A stretch of DNA of 64,000 nucleotides. It comes from Paracoccus bogoriensis (lineage in GTDB: Bacteria > Pseudomonadota > Alphaproteobacteria > Rhodobacterales > Rhodobacteraceae). Shown one piece after another: positions 36,631-45,034 of this stretch. The notes below the pieces were generated by a model, which saw only the letters and a program-made list of their open reading frames with translations, was not told where the DNA came from and searched no databases. The stretch lies in the NCBI RefSeq assembly GCF_019431455.1, contig NZ_JAHYSR010000005.1, positions 62,001 through 126,000 of the forward strand. Reading direction: 5' to 3'. Both the position numbers and the translations under genes were made by a program. The stretch's first letter is position 1, and each line of letters starts with the position of its first letter.

Positions 36631-36752
36631 GATTGCACCCATGCAAGCGGGGCCGCCGGAGCGGTCGTAAAAAAACAAGTCATTGGTCATGCCTCTTGCG
36701 CATGGCAGGCGCCATGCGATTGTCGGAAAGGACGGAAGGAAGGGTTCTTGCG

Positions 36753-37112
36753 TCAGATCCGAGGTGGCGCGCGGGCATCACCCGTGTGGAAGGCATGAGC
36801 CGGCCGCCAGAGGTGATGATCGGCGACCGGGGCGCTGGTCGCGGCCAGTTCCAGCCACAGGGGCGGGATGGCGGGCGTAGCACATCCATCCAGCGCATGG
36901 GCTAGAAGACAGGGCAAATCGTGCCGGTCGCGCGGGGGCTGCGGCGTATCGCCGGGTATGGAGAGGGTGATTTCGGTCAGGCCGTGGCCGGTGCAGATCA
37001 GCACCGTGCGGCTGTCAACGACACCCATGCCCGCCAGCACCACCGAGGTTTTCGGCAGCACCACGCCAAGGATTACCCCCAGCAACAGGACAAGGCGCAT
37101 GGCAGAGATCAT
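36753..37112 (-). CDS. Small exported hypothetical protein
   Basis: About 119 residues with an N-terminal signal-like stretch (MRLVLLLGVILGVVLPKTSVVLAG after a short lead). A short mature part follows with TVLICTGHGLTEITLSIPGD and two more cysteines (LPCLLAHALDGCATP), reminiscent of small DUF2946-like metal-associated proteins. The remainder is low complexity. It lies 122 bases upstream of the PepSY gene on the same strand and may belong with it. The start may instead be 37100. I am unsure of function. Confidence 0.5.
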   Translation of the reverse strand: MISAMRLVLLLGVILGVVLPKTSVVLAGMGVVDSRTVLICTGHGLTEITLSIPGDTPQPPRDRHDLPCLLAHALDGCATPAIPPLWLELAATSAPVADHHLWRPAHAFHTGDARAPPRI

Positions 37113-37155
37113 CACCGCGCCATAACGCGACGTGGCGCCTTCCTGTCAAGGGCGA

Positions 37156-38409
37156 TCAGAGGCCCGCCAGCCCGAAGGCGCCCACCTCACGGAACCAGCG
37201 AATGATCCGGGCGCGTTCCTCGGGTTGCATGTCGGTCAGGTTGGCGGGTGGCATGGCACCGGTCAGACCCGATTGCACATAGATCTCGCGCGCGGCGCGG
37301 GCGATGTCGGCGGGCGTTTCCAGCACAACACCCTTGGGCGGGACGCGGATACCGTCCCAGACGGGCTCGCGCGCGTGACACATCGAACAGCGCCCGATCA
37401 CGGTCTGCGTCACCTCGTCAAAGCCGGGGGCCTCGGCAAAGCGTGCCTCGACCGGGGTCAGGGGACGGGCCATCGCGTCGTCATAGCGGTCCTGGTTCAC
37501 GCCAAGCGCCGAGAGCCACATCACCCCGATGAACAACATCACCGTCACCGCCCAGGTCCACCATCGATAGCCTTTGCCGGCGTGCATCGTGTTGAAGAAG
37601 TGCCGGATCGTCACGCCCATCAGGAAGATCAGCGCCGCGATCAGCCAGTTGTATTCGCTGGCAAAGGCCAGCGGATAATGGTTCGACAGCATCAGGAAGA
37701 TGACGGGCAGCGTCAGGTAGTTGTTATGCGTCGAACGCAGCTTGGCGATCCGGCCGTATTTCGGATCGGGCGCGCGCCCGGCCTTGAGGTCGGCCACCAC
37801 GATGCGCTGGTTCGGCATGATGATCAGGAACACGTTCGCGGTCATGATCGTCGCGGTGAAGGCGCCCAGATGCAGCAAGGCCGCGCGCCCCGTGAAGACC
37901 TGGTCATAGGCCCAGCCCATCGCCACCAGCGCGGCGAACAGAAGCAGCATCAGCACCGTCGGCCGGTTGCCCAGGGGCGACTTGCACAGCCCGTCATAGA
38001 TCAGCCAGCCAAGCGCCAGCGAGCCCGCCGAGATCGCGACCGCCTGCCATGTCGCCAGGTCCGCCTTGGCCGGGTCGATCAGATAGAGGTTCGCCCCCGC
38101 CCAATAGGTCACCATCAGAAGCGCCGCGCCCGACAGCCAGGTCGAATAGCTTTCCCATTTGAACCAGGTCAGATGCTCGGGCATCCGCTCGGGCGCGACC
38201 AGGTATTTCTGGATATGGTAGAAGCCGCCGCCATGGACCTGCCATTCCTCGCCATGCGCGCCCCTGGGCAGATGCGGGGCCTTGCGCAGGCCCAGATCCA
38301 GCGCGATGAAATAGAAGCTGCTGCCGATCCAGGCGATGGCGGTGATGACATGGATCCAGCGGATCGCAAAGGCCAGCCATTCCCACAGGATGATGGTTTC
38401 CGGGATCAT
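37156..38409 (-). CDS. puuD: Urate oxidase PuuD, membrane-bound with C-terminal cytochrome c domain
   Basis: Oxidises urate to 5-hydroxyisourate, passing electrons to the respiratory chain instead of making H2O2. 417 residues. The N-terminal part is an eight-helix urate hydroxylase membrane domain (AFAIRWIHVITAIAWIGSSFYFIALD; IMTANVFLIIMPNQR; LRSTHNNYLTLPVIFLMLSNHYPL), and the C-terminal cytochrome c domain has heme motif CSMCH (near residue 337). The start at 38409 lies one base after the uraH stop; the two are coupled. No cofactor-free uricase or HpxO is present in the window. Confidence 0.93.
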   Translation of the reverse strand: MIPETIILWEWLAFAIRWIHVITAIAWIGSSFYFIALDLGLRKAPHLPRGAHGEEWQVHGGGFYHIQKYLVAPERMPEHLTWFKWESYSTWLSGAALLMVTYWAGANLYLIDPAKADLATWQAVAISAGSLALGWLIYDGLCKSPLGNRPTVLMLLLFAALVAMGWAYDQVFTGRAALLHLGAFTATIMTANVFLIIMPNQRIVVADLKAGRAPDPKYGRIAKLRSTHNNYLTLPVIFLMLSNHYPLAFASEYNWLIAALIFLMGVTIRHFFNTMHAGKGYRWWTWAVTVMLFIGVMWLSALGVNQDRYDDAMARPLTPVEARFAEAPGFDEVTQTVIGRCSMCHAREPVWDGIRVPPKGVVLETPADIARAAREIYVQSGLTGAMPPANLTDMQPEERARIIRWFREVGAFGLAGL

Positions 38410-38410
38410 C

Positions 38411-38764
38411 TCAGCTGCCCCGATAGGTCGAATAGCCAAACGGCGAGACCAGCAGCGGGACGTGATAATGATCGTCCTGCGACATGCCGAATCGGATCGG
38501 GATCACGTCCAGGAAACGCGGCTCCTCGGGCGGAATACCGGTCGCGTCCATCCAGGCGCCGGCGTGAAACTCCAGCTCGTAGCGGCCGGTCGCGAAATCC
38601 TCGGCGGGCAGGATCTGGCGGTCGGTCCGGCCGTCGGCATTCGTGACCAGCCGCGCAAGTTCGGTTCGGGTCGCACCGTCGAGACGGTAGAGCACCACCT
38701 CCATCCCCTCGGCCGGGCGGCCGCGAGCGGTGTCCAGAACATGGGTCGTCAGATAGCCCGGCAT
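38411..38764 (-). CDS. uraH: 5-hydroxyisourate hydrolase
   Basis: Hydrolyses 5-hydroxyisourate to OHCU. 117 residues of the transthyretin-like fold: the N-terminal signature GYLTTHVLDTARGRPAEG and the exact C-terminal YRGS. The active-site His, Arg and His are seen in THVLD, FLDVIPIRFG and YHVPLLVSP. GGAGG precedes ATG 38764; the open frame to 38836 adds no family sequence. It is first of the pair uraH-puuD and is divergent from iclR across 482 bases. Confidence 0.95.
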   Translation of the reverse strand: MPGYLTTHVLDTARGRPAEGMEVVLYRLDGATRTELARLVTNADGRTDRQILPAEDFATGRYELEFHAGAWMDATGIPPEEPRFLDVIPIRFGMSQDDHYHVPLLVSPFGYSTYRGS

Positions 38765-39246
38765 CCATTCCTCCGTCGGCAGATCCTGCCCCTTGATACC
38801 CCATGACCTCTGCCATTCGAGCGTCAGCATAGGCAAGGCAGTCTTAACATCCCGTGTAAAATCGCCCGCAAGTCCCGACGGTTTTCGATGCCACCCGTTC
38901 GCGGGACAGGATCAGGTGCCGAACGATGGCGGCCAGCGCGGCCGGCAGAATGCCCGAGGCGCCCAGGATCAGCAGCATCTTGGGCAGGCGATCCAGCGCA
39001 TTGACGCCGCCGCGCGCCAAGCGGTCAGAGCAATGGCTTGACCTTGGTCGCCAAGGCACCGAGACTGTAGCCGCCTCGGCTGGACGGCAGAAATCCCGGC
39101 CGCGCGCAGCCAAGATGGCACATTCTTGTGGAATATCTTTCCAATTCGTGCCATGAGTTTGTCAAATCCCGTCCTTTCAACGCTTTGACACGTGCCAAAG
39201 GCGATTTTCTGCCGCTTGGCCATGTCATCTCAACGGAGTGACAAAA
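38765..39246. other. Divergent control region uraH / iclR, no gene
   Basis: 482 bases without a convincing gene. An 89-codon minus-strand frame at 38844-39113 has a single hydrophobic stretch (MLLILGASGILPAALAAIV) but no ribosome site, and its codon use is not convincing; it may be a relic. The right part (39120-39246) is clearly more A/T-rich and carries the candidate IclR site at 39129-39143. It also has an inverted repeat TGTCAAA (39160-39166) / TTTGACA (39184-39190), whose right arm could serve as a -35 element. Confidence 0.6.
39129..39143. promoter_or_regulatory. Candidate IclR-family operator
   Basis: TGGAATATCTTTCCA keeps the inverted TGGAA/TTCCA ends and 15-base size of the E. coli IclR box (TGGAAATNATTTCCA), 12 of 15 positions agreeing with N counted as a match. 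It lies 104 bases before the iclR start, between the two urate-pathway transcripts. Confidence 0.6.
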
Positions 39247-40071
39247 ATGGCCGAAGCCATTCGCCGCCGGGGGCGCCCGCGCAAGGCCGCACCCGAGACC
39301 CCCGCCACCGTCCAGGCGCTGGAGCGGGCACTGGACATGCTGGACCTGCTGGCGGCGCGGCCGAACCTGACACTGAGCCAGGTGGCCGAAGCCACAGGCC
39401 AGCCCCCCTCGACCACGCATCGGATCCTGCACACGCTGGCCACGCGCGGCATGGTCGAAAGCGACCCGGCAACGCAGGGCTGGAATATCGGTCCCGCCAG
39501 CTTTCGGCTCGGCTCGGCCTTCATGCGCCGCTCGGGGCTGGTGGAACGCGCCCGTCCGATCCTGCGCGGTCTGATGGAACATACCGGCGAGACGGCCAAT
39601 CTGGGTATCCTCAACGGCGATGCGGTCCTGTTCATCAGCCAGGTCGAGACCACCGAAACGATCCGCGCCTTCTTTCCGCCCGGCACCCGTTCGCCCCTGC
39701 ACGCATCGGGGATCGGCAAGGCACTGCTGGCCTTCGGCCGTCCCGCAATCCTGGAGACGATTCTGTCGGGTCCGGGGTTGCAGCGATTCACCGAGCAGAC
39801 GCTGACCGACCCCGAGGCGCTGCGCGCCGATCTGGCCCGCATCCGTCATCGCGGCTTCTCGCTGGATGACCAGGAAAAGACCAGAGGTATGCGCTGCATC
39901 GCCGCCCCTGTTTTCGATCTCAGCGGAGAGGCGGTCGCGGGCATCTCGGTCAGCGGCCCGGCGCACCGCATCCAGCCCGAACATGTCAAGACCCTCGGCG
40001 CGGCCGTCACTGCTGCCGCCGCAGCCCTGACCGAGGCGATGGGCGGCCAGCCCCCCGAGCCGCAGACCTGA
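39247..40071 (+). CDS. IclR-family transcriptional regulator
   Basis: 274 residues: winged HTH (TVQALERALDMLDLLAARPNLTLSQVAEATGQPPSTTHRILHTL) and a C-terminal effector domain (NGDAVLFISQVETTETIRAFFPPGTRSPLHASGIGKALLAF; RGFSLDDQEKTRGMRCIAAPVFD). It is of the AllR/purine-catabolism type by context, placed between uraH-puuD and puuE-allE. ATG 39247 is nine bases from GGAG; the GTG at 39238 touches the ribosome site and is unlikely. The effector is perhaps glyoxylate or allantoin, by analogy with AllR; not determinable here. Confidence 0.9.
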   Translation: MAEAIRRRGRPRKAAPETPATVQALERALDMLDLLAARPNLTLSQVAEATGQPPSTTHRILHTLATRGMVESDPATQGWNIGPASFRLGSAFMRRSGLVERARPILRGLMEHTGETANLGILNGDAVLFISQVETTETIRAFFPPGTRSPLHASGIGKALLAFGRPAILETILSGPGLQRFTEQTLTDPEALRADLARIRHRGFSLDDQEKTRGMRCIAAPVFDLSGEAVAGISVSGPAHRIQPEHVKTLGAAVTAAAAALTEAMGGQPPEPQT

Positions 40072-40198
40072 CCATCTGCCCGCCCGGCGGGCCGCGCGAT
40101 TGTCGCCGTTTTCTTGATATTGAATTCCGCCCCTGCCCGCTTGCCCCTGCGGGCATCGCGCGCTTTTCTGGGGCGGCCAGGACCGACCGGAGAAAGAG

Positions 40199-41617
40199 AT
40201 GCGCTACAGCCGCGACCTGAGAGGCTACGGCCCGACGCCCCCCGACCCCCAATGGCCCGGCAAGGCGCGAATCGCGATCCAGATCGTGGTGAATTACGAA
40301 GAGGGCGGCGAGAACAGCATCGAACATGGCGATGCCGCCTCCGAGGCGTTCCTGTCCGAGATCATCGGCGCCCAGCCCTGGCCCGGCCAGCGGCACTGGA
40401 ACATGGAATCGATCTACGATTACGGCGCCCGCGCGGGCTTCTGGCGGCTCCTGCGTCTGCTCGAGGGCATTCCCGTCACCTGCTTTGGGGTTGCAACGGC
40501 GCTGGAACGCAGCCCCGAACAGGTCGCGGCCATGCAGGCGGCCGGCTGGGAAATGGCGACCCACGGCCTGAAATGGATCGACTACCGCAACGTCCCGCGC
40601 GAGATCGAGGCCGACCATATCGCCCAGGCCATCGCCCTGCACACTGCCATCTGTGGAGAGCGCCCGCGCGGCTTCTATCAGGGCCGCTGCTCGATGAACA
40701 CCGTGGCGCTTGGCTGCGAGGAAGGCGGGTTCGACTATCTCGCCGACACGATCGCGGACGAACTGCCCTACTGGCATGTCCACAATGGGCGCCCGCAGCT
40801 GATGGTGCCCTACACGATGGACGCCAACGACATGCGGTTTTCCTCTGGTCAGGGCTTCGGGACGGGAACGGATTTCTTCGACTATCTGCGCGACAGCTTC
40901 GACATGCTCTATGCCGAGGGCGCCGCGGGCGCGCCCCGGATGATGTCGGTGGGGCTGCATTGCCGCCTTGCAGGCAGGCCGGGCCGGGCCATGGCGCTGA
41001 AGCGCTTTCTGGACCATGCGCGCGGCCATGACGGCGTGTGGTTCGCCACCCGCCTCGACATCGCGCGTCACTGGGCACGGGTGCATCCCTTCCGGCCGCG
41101 CCTGCGCCCTTCCCGGATGCAGCGCGACGATTTCCTGTCCCGCTTCGGCGGCGTCTATGAACATTCCCCCTTCATCGCCGAACGTGTCTTTGCCGCCGAA
41201 ATGGGCGCCGTCCATGACAGCGCCCAGGGCCTTGCTGCGCGGATGGCGCAGATCTTCCGCCAGGCCTCGGACGAGGAGCGCTTGGGCATCCTGCGCGCCC
41301 ATCCCGACCTGGCGGGCAAGCTGGCACAGGCCCGCCGCCTGACGGCTGACAGTGCCGCCGAACAGGCCAGCGCGGGGCTCGATGCCCTGACCGATGCGGA
41401 ACGGGCGGAATTCACGCGACTCAACCAGGCCTACATGGCCCGCCACGGCTTCCCCTTCATCATCGCGGTGCGCGACCACGACAAGGCCGGCATCCTCGCC
41501 GCGATGCAGACACGCCTCGACACCGACACCGCCACCGAACGCGCCACCGCCGAGGCACAGGTCATCCGCATCGCCAGCCTGCGCATCGCCCAGATCCTCA
41601 ACGAGACCCGGACATGA
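40199..41617 (+). CDS. Fused allantoinase (PuuE) - OHCU decarboxylase (UraD)
   Basis: 472 residues in two parts. Residues 1-305 are a polysaccharide-deacetylase-fold allantoinase of the PuuE type (IQIVVNYEEGGENSIEHGD; SIYDYGARAGFWRLLRLLEG; MATHGLKWIDY; YQGRCSMNTVAL). From about residue 315 it becomes a 2-oxo-4-hydroxy-4-carboxy-5-ureidoimidazoline decarboxylase (DFLSRFGGVYEHSPFIAERVF; LRAHPDLAGKLAQA; RLNQAYMARHGFPFIIAV). One chain would thus perform two consecutive steps, OHCU to S-allantoin and allantoin to allantoate. ATG 40199 follows GGAGAAAG. It overlaps the next gene by ATGA. Confidence 0.93.
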   Translation: MRYSRDLRGYGPTPPDPQWPGKARIAIQIVVNYEEGGENSIEHGDAASEAFLSEIIGAQPWPGQRHWNMESIYDYGARAGFWRLLRLLEGIPVTCFGVATALERSPEQVAAMQAAGWEMATHGLKWIDYRNVPREIEADHIAQAIALHTAICGERPRGFYQGRCSMNTVALGCEEGGFDYLADTIADELPYWHVHNGRPQLMVPYTMDANDMRFSSGQGFGTGTDFFDYLRDSFDMLYAEGAAGAPRMMSVGLHCRLAGRPGRAMALKRFLDHARGHDGVWFATRLDIARHWARVHPFRPRLRPSRMQRDDFLSRFGGVYEHSPFIAERVFAAEMGAVHDSAQGLAARMAQIFRQASDEERLGILRAHPDLAGKLAQARRLTADSAAEQASAGLDALTDAERAEFTRLNQAYMARHGFPFIIAVRDHDKAGILAAMQTRLDTDTATERATAEAQVIRIASLRIAQILNETRT

Positions 41618-42444
41618 CCCCCTCCCTCTATGCCAATCCGGTCGCAGGTCTGCCCCCCCAGACCGACCTGACCACCGACACGGCGATCTTTACCCAGGCC
41701 TATGCCGTCATCCCCCGCAGCGCGATGCGCGACATCGTCACCAGCGCCCTTCCCGGCTGGACGGGGATGCGCATGTGGATTCTCGCCCGTCCGCTGACCG
41801 GCTTTGCCGAAACCTTCAGCCAGTATATCGTCGAACTGGCTCCGGACGGCCGCACCGAGAACCCGGACGACGACCCCGAGGTGCAACACGCGATCTTCGT
41901 GACCCAAGGCCGCACAGCATTGCAGATCGAGGGCCAGAGCCACGACCTCGAACCGGGCAGCTTCGCCTATATTCCACCCGGCACGTCGTGGCGCATCGCC
42001 AATCCCGGCCCCGGCACCACCCGCTTCCACTGGTGGCGCAAGCGCTGGCAGCCCGCCCGCGGCCTCTCTCGCCCCGACCCGATCGTCGCCCGCGAACAGG
42101 ACATCGCGCCCGCGATGATGCCCGGCACGAACGGCGCCTGGGGCACGACCCGGTTCATGGACCCGGCCGATCTGCGCCACGACATGCACATCACGCTGGT
42201 GACCTTCGAACCCGGCGGCTCGATCCCCTTCGCCGAGACCCATGTGATGGAACACGGCCTCTTCGTCCTTGAGGGCAAGGCGGTCTATCGCCTCAACCGC
42301 GACTGGGTCGAGGTCGGCCCGGGCGATTTCATGTGGCTGCGCGCCTTCTGCCCGCAGGCCTGCTATGCCGGCGGTCCGGGCCGCTTCCGCTACCTGCTCT
42401 ACAAGGACGTGAACCGGCACGCCCCGCTCTGGCCCAATCGCTGA
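41614..42444 (+). CDS. allE: (S)-ureidoglycine aminohydrolase
   Basis: Hydrolyses ureidoglycine to ureidoglycolate and ammonia. 276-residue bicupin: first cupin VQHAIFVTQGRTALQIEGQSHDLEPGSFAYIPPGTSWRI, second cupin HMHITLVTFEPGGSIPFAETHVMEHGLFVLEGKAVYRLNRDWVEVGPGDFMWL with the Mn ligands of the family (E, H, H/Q pattern). It ends in KDVNRHAPL, typical of AllE/UGlyAH. It starts within the preceding stop (ATGA). Allantoate amidohydrolase (or allantoicase) and ureidoglycolate lyase, needed upstream and downstream of this step, are not in the window. Confidence 0.93.
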   Translation: MTPSLYANPVAGLPPQTDLTTDTAIFTQAYAVIPRSAMRDIVTSALPGWTGMRMWILARPLTGFAETFSQYIVELAPDGRTENPDDDPEVQHAIFVTQGRTALQIEGQSHDLEPGSFAYIPPGTSWRIANPGPGTTRFHWWRKRWQPARGLSRPDPIVAREQDIAPAMMPGTNGAWGTTRFMDPADLRHDMHITLVTFEPGGSIPFAETHVMEHGLFVLEGKAVYRLNRDWVEVGPGDFMWLRAFCPQACYAGGPGRFRYLLYKDVNRHAPLWPNR

Positions 42445-42478
42445 CGCACCTGCCTTTGCCTTGGAATAAATATGCCGC

Positions 42479-42529
42479 GGGGGGGGGCGGCCGGGGGACG
42501 CGAAGCCCCCCGGCGGTCGGGGGACGCAA
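42479..42529. repeat. Dispersed hairpin repeat, copy 2, with poly-G tract
   Basis: Nine G (42479-42487) are followed by CCGGGGG (42491-42497), a short loop and CCCCCCGG (42506-42513), then CGGTCGGGGGACGCAA. 42506-42529 matches 18053-18076 at 23 of 24 positions. It lies in the 93-base gap between convergent allE and the EamA gene. Confidence 0.6.
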
Positions 42530-42537
42530 TCAGACCG

Positions 42538-43446
42538 TCAGATCTTCGTCGCCCCCACCGGCGGCGTCTTCAGCGCCGCCCGCAGCCGCGCCTCGCGCCA
42601 GGTGATGTAGCTGATCGCGGCGATCATCATCGCTCCGCCCAGGATCACCCAGCCATCCAGCGGCTCGTGAAAGACGAGGATCCCGACCAGGCTCGCCCAG
42701 ATCAGCTGCAGGAATGTGACCGGCTGCGTTACCGTCAGCGGCGCGGCCGAAAAGGCCCGCGTCATCGTGTAATGGCCGAGCGTGGCAAAAAAGGCGACCA
42801 GACCCAGCCACAGAACCTGTGACAGCGTCGGGGGCACCCAGACCAGCCAGGCCAGCGGCGCCAGCCCGATGGCGACGCTCACCGACATCATCGCCACCAC
42901 GACCGAGGCCGCAACCCGTTCGGACAGACGCTTGGCGACCAGGTAGGACGCCCCGAAGGCGACCGAGGCAAGGATCTGCGACAGATGGCCCGGGTCCAGC
43001 GCGCGCAGGCCCGGCCGCAGCACGACCAGCGCGCCCAGAAGCGCAATGCCGACTGCGGCGATGCGCCGCGCGGCCAGTCGTTCGCCCAGGAAGAGCGCCG
43101 CGCCAAGCGTCACGACGATGGGATTGAGAAAGCCGATCGCCGTCACCTCGGCCACCGTGATGCGCGACATCGCATGAAACCATGCGATCACCGCCACGAC
43201 GTGCAAGGCCCCGCGCAGCCCGAACATGCGCCAGACCACCGGATCGAACCCCTGACGCAAGGCGGGCAGGATGACGGGGATCAGCACGACCAGCCCGATC
43301 GCGAAGCGGATGAAGGCCGCCTGCGCCGCGGGCAGCGCGCCCTCCAGCCCCCGAACGATGGCGTTCACCGCGACAAAGCACAGCCCCGTCGCAACCATCC
43401 AGCCGATGCCGACCAGATCGCGGCGAGTCGTGGCGTCGATTTGCAT
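42538..43446 (-). CDS. EamA-family (DMT superfamily) transporter
   Basis: 302-residue inner-membrane protein with ten predicted helices and two EamA repeats: first repeat GIGWMVATGLCFVAVNAIVRGL, second repeat beginning ILASVAFGASYLVAKRLSE, with the TVAEVTAIGFLNPIVVTLGAALFLGERL motif at the end of repeat one. Substrates of this family are small metabolites, often amino acids; unknown here. ATG 43446 is chosen because the extra 18 codons upstream are charged and precede the first helix without a ribosome site. Upstream lies a short G-rich tandem repeat. Confidence 0.85.
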   Translation of the reverse strand: MQIDATTRRDLVGIGWMVATGLCFVAVNAIVRGLEGALPAAQAAFIRFAIGLVVLIPVILPALRQGFDPVVWRMFGLRGALHVVAVIAWFHAMSRITVAEVTAIGFLNPIVVTLGAALFLGERLAARRIAAVGIALLGALVVLRPGLRALDPGHLSQILASVAFGASYLVAKRLSERVAASVVVAMMSVSVAIGLAPLAWLVWVPPTLSQVLWLGLVAFFATLGHYTMTRAFSAAPLTVTQPVTFLQLIWASLVGILVFHEPLDGWVILGGAMMIAAISYITWREARLRAALKTPPVGATKI

Positions 43447-43480
43447 ATGCTGCACATGACGCCTTTGCCTCTCCTGCACA

Positions 43481-43512
43481 AGGGGGCAAGAGGGGGGCAA
43501 GAGGGGGGCAAG
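43481..43512. repeat. Three tandem units of AGGGGGGCAAG
   Basis: Units at 43481-43490 (one G short), 43491-43501 and 43502-43512. It lies 35-66 bases upstream of the EamA start codon on the minus strand and 17 bases beyond the trpE stop, in a position where slippage could change promoter spacing. Confidence 0.6.
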
Positions 43513-43528
43513 GCGGGTGGCCGGTCCC

Positions 43529-45034
43529 TCAGCGATTGCCGGGCAGGAACCGGGCCGCGCCTTCGGCCGCGCGTTGCAGCGCGCGGGCCTTGTTCACCGT
43601 TTCCATGAACTCGGCCTCGGGATCGCTGTCATAGACCACACCGCCCCCGGCCTGGATGTAAAGCGTGCCGTCCTTGACCACGCCCGTTCGCAGCGCGATG
43701 CACATGTCCATTTCGCCGTTTGCCGCGAAATAGCCCACCGCCCCGCCATAGACTCCGCGCTTTTCGGGCTCCAGCTCGTCGATGATCTGCATGGCGCGAA
43801 CCTTGGGCGCCCCCGAGACGGTGCCCGCCGGCAGGCCGGCCAGCAGCGCCGACAGCGCGTCCTCGCCCTCCCGCAGCTTGCCCACCACATTCGAGACGAT
43901 ATGCATGACGTGGCTGTAGCGTTCGATCACGAATTGCTCGGTCGGTCGCACGGTGCCGGGGCGCGCCACGCGGCCCACGTCGTTACGCCCCAGATCCAGC
44001 AGCATCAGGTGTTCGGCCAACTCCTTCTGGTCGGACAGCAGATCGGCCTCCAGCGCGCGGTCCTGGGCCTCGTCGCGCCCGCGCGGGCGGGTGCCCGCGA
44101 TGGGCCGGATCGTCACTTCGCCATCACGCAGGCGCACCAGGATCTCGGGCGAGGCCCCGACGATCTGGAAGCCGCCCATGTTCAGAAAGAACATGAAAGG
44201 CGAAGGATTGGTGCGCCGCAGACTGCGATAGAGCGCAAAGGGCGGCAGCGGAAAATCCATGCGCCAGCGCTGGCTGGGAACAACCTGAAAGATATCGCCC
44301 GCGCGGATGTAATCCTTGGCCTTCTCGATTGCGGCGAGATAATCGGCCTTGGCGAAGTTCGAGACCGGCTCGCCGATGCGGGCCTTGTCGCCCAGGGCAC
44401 GCGGCTCTTGCGGGACGCGGTCCAGCGATTTCAACGCGTCCATCACGCGCTCGGCGGCGCGGGCATAGGCGGCGCGGGCATTGTCGCTACCGTCATGCCA
44501 TGCAGGCGCGCAGAGCGTCACCTCGCCCTTGACGCCGTCCAGCACCGCGACCACCGAAGGACGCATCAGGATCGCGTCGGGCAGGTCCAGCGGATCGGGG
44601 TTCACGTCGGGCAGATGCTCGACCAGACGGATCATGTCATAGCCCAGATAGCCGAACAGCCCCGCCGCGACAGGCGGCACGCCCTCGGGCATGGTCTCGA
44701 TCCGGCTTTCGGCGATCAGCGCCCGCAGGCTGTCCAGCGCCGGGCGGTCGTCATCCTGCCAGGCATCGGAAAAGCGCGCCTCGCGGTTCAGCCGGGCCCG
44801 GCCGTCGCGGCATTCCCAGATCAGGTCGGGCTTCATGCCAACGATGGAGTAACGCCCGCGCAGCTCGCCGCCCGTGACCGATTCCAGCATGAAGCTGTGG
44901 GGCGCGGCCTCGGCCAGTTTCAGCATCAGGCTGACCGGCGTGTCCAGATCCGCCGCCAGCCGGATCGTGACAAGCTGGTTGCGCCCCGCCTGCCATTCGC
45001 GCTGGAAGGCGTCGAAATCGGGGGAAAGCTGCAT
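43529..45034 (-). CDS. trpE: Anthranilate synthase component I
   Basis: Converts chorismate to anthranilate with the glutaminase TrpG. 501 residues: feedback-site region SFMLESVTGGELRGRYSIVG, then chorismate-binding motifs FFLNMGGFQIVGASPEILVR, PIAGTRPRGRDEAQD, LMLLDLGRNDVGRVA, GTVSGAPKVRAMQIIDELE and QAGGGVVYDSDPEAEF. Its ATG overlaps the ppiD stop by one base (TGATG), so it is translated after ppiD on the minus strand. trpG, trpD and trpC lie 4 kb away on the other strand, so TrpE and TrpG come from separate transcripts. Confidence 0.96.
   Translation of the reverse strand: MQLSPDFDAFQREWQAGRNQLVTIRLAADLDTPVSLMLKLAEAAPHSFMLESVTGGELRGRYSIVGMKPDLIWECRDGRARLNREARFSDAWQDDDRPALDSLRALIAESRIETMPEGVPPVAAGLFGYLGYDMIRLVEHLPDVNPDPLDLPDAILMRPSVVAVLDGVKGEVTLCAPAWHDGSDNARAAYARAAERVMDALKSLDRVPQEPRALGDKARIGEPVSNFAKADYLAAIEKAKDYIRAGDIFQVVPSQRWRMDFPLPPFALYRSLRRTNPSPFMFFLNMGGFQIVGASPEILVRLRDGEVTIRPIAGTRPRGRDEAQDRALEADLLSDQKELAEHLMLLDLGRNDVGRVARPGTVRPTEQFVIERYSHVMHIVSNVVGKLREGEDALSALLAGLPAGTVSGAPKVRAMQIIDELEPEKRGVYGGAVGYFAANGEMDMCIALRTGVVKDGTLYIQAGGGVVYDSDPEAEFMETVNKARALQRAAEGAARFLPGNR

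Noticed and set aside
38844-39113. 89-codon minus-strand frame upstream of uraH
   Set aside because: One hydrophobic stretch but no ribosome site, no family resemblance and poor codon bias.
40110-40135. FNR-type site near the PuuE-UraD gene (TTGAT...)
   Set aside because: Only the left half matches TTGAT; the right half AATTC does not fit ATCAA.
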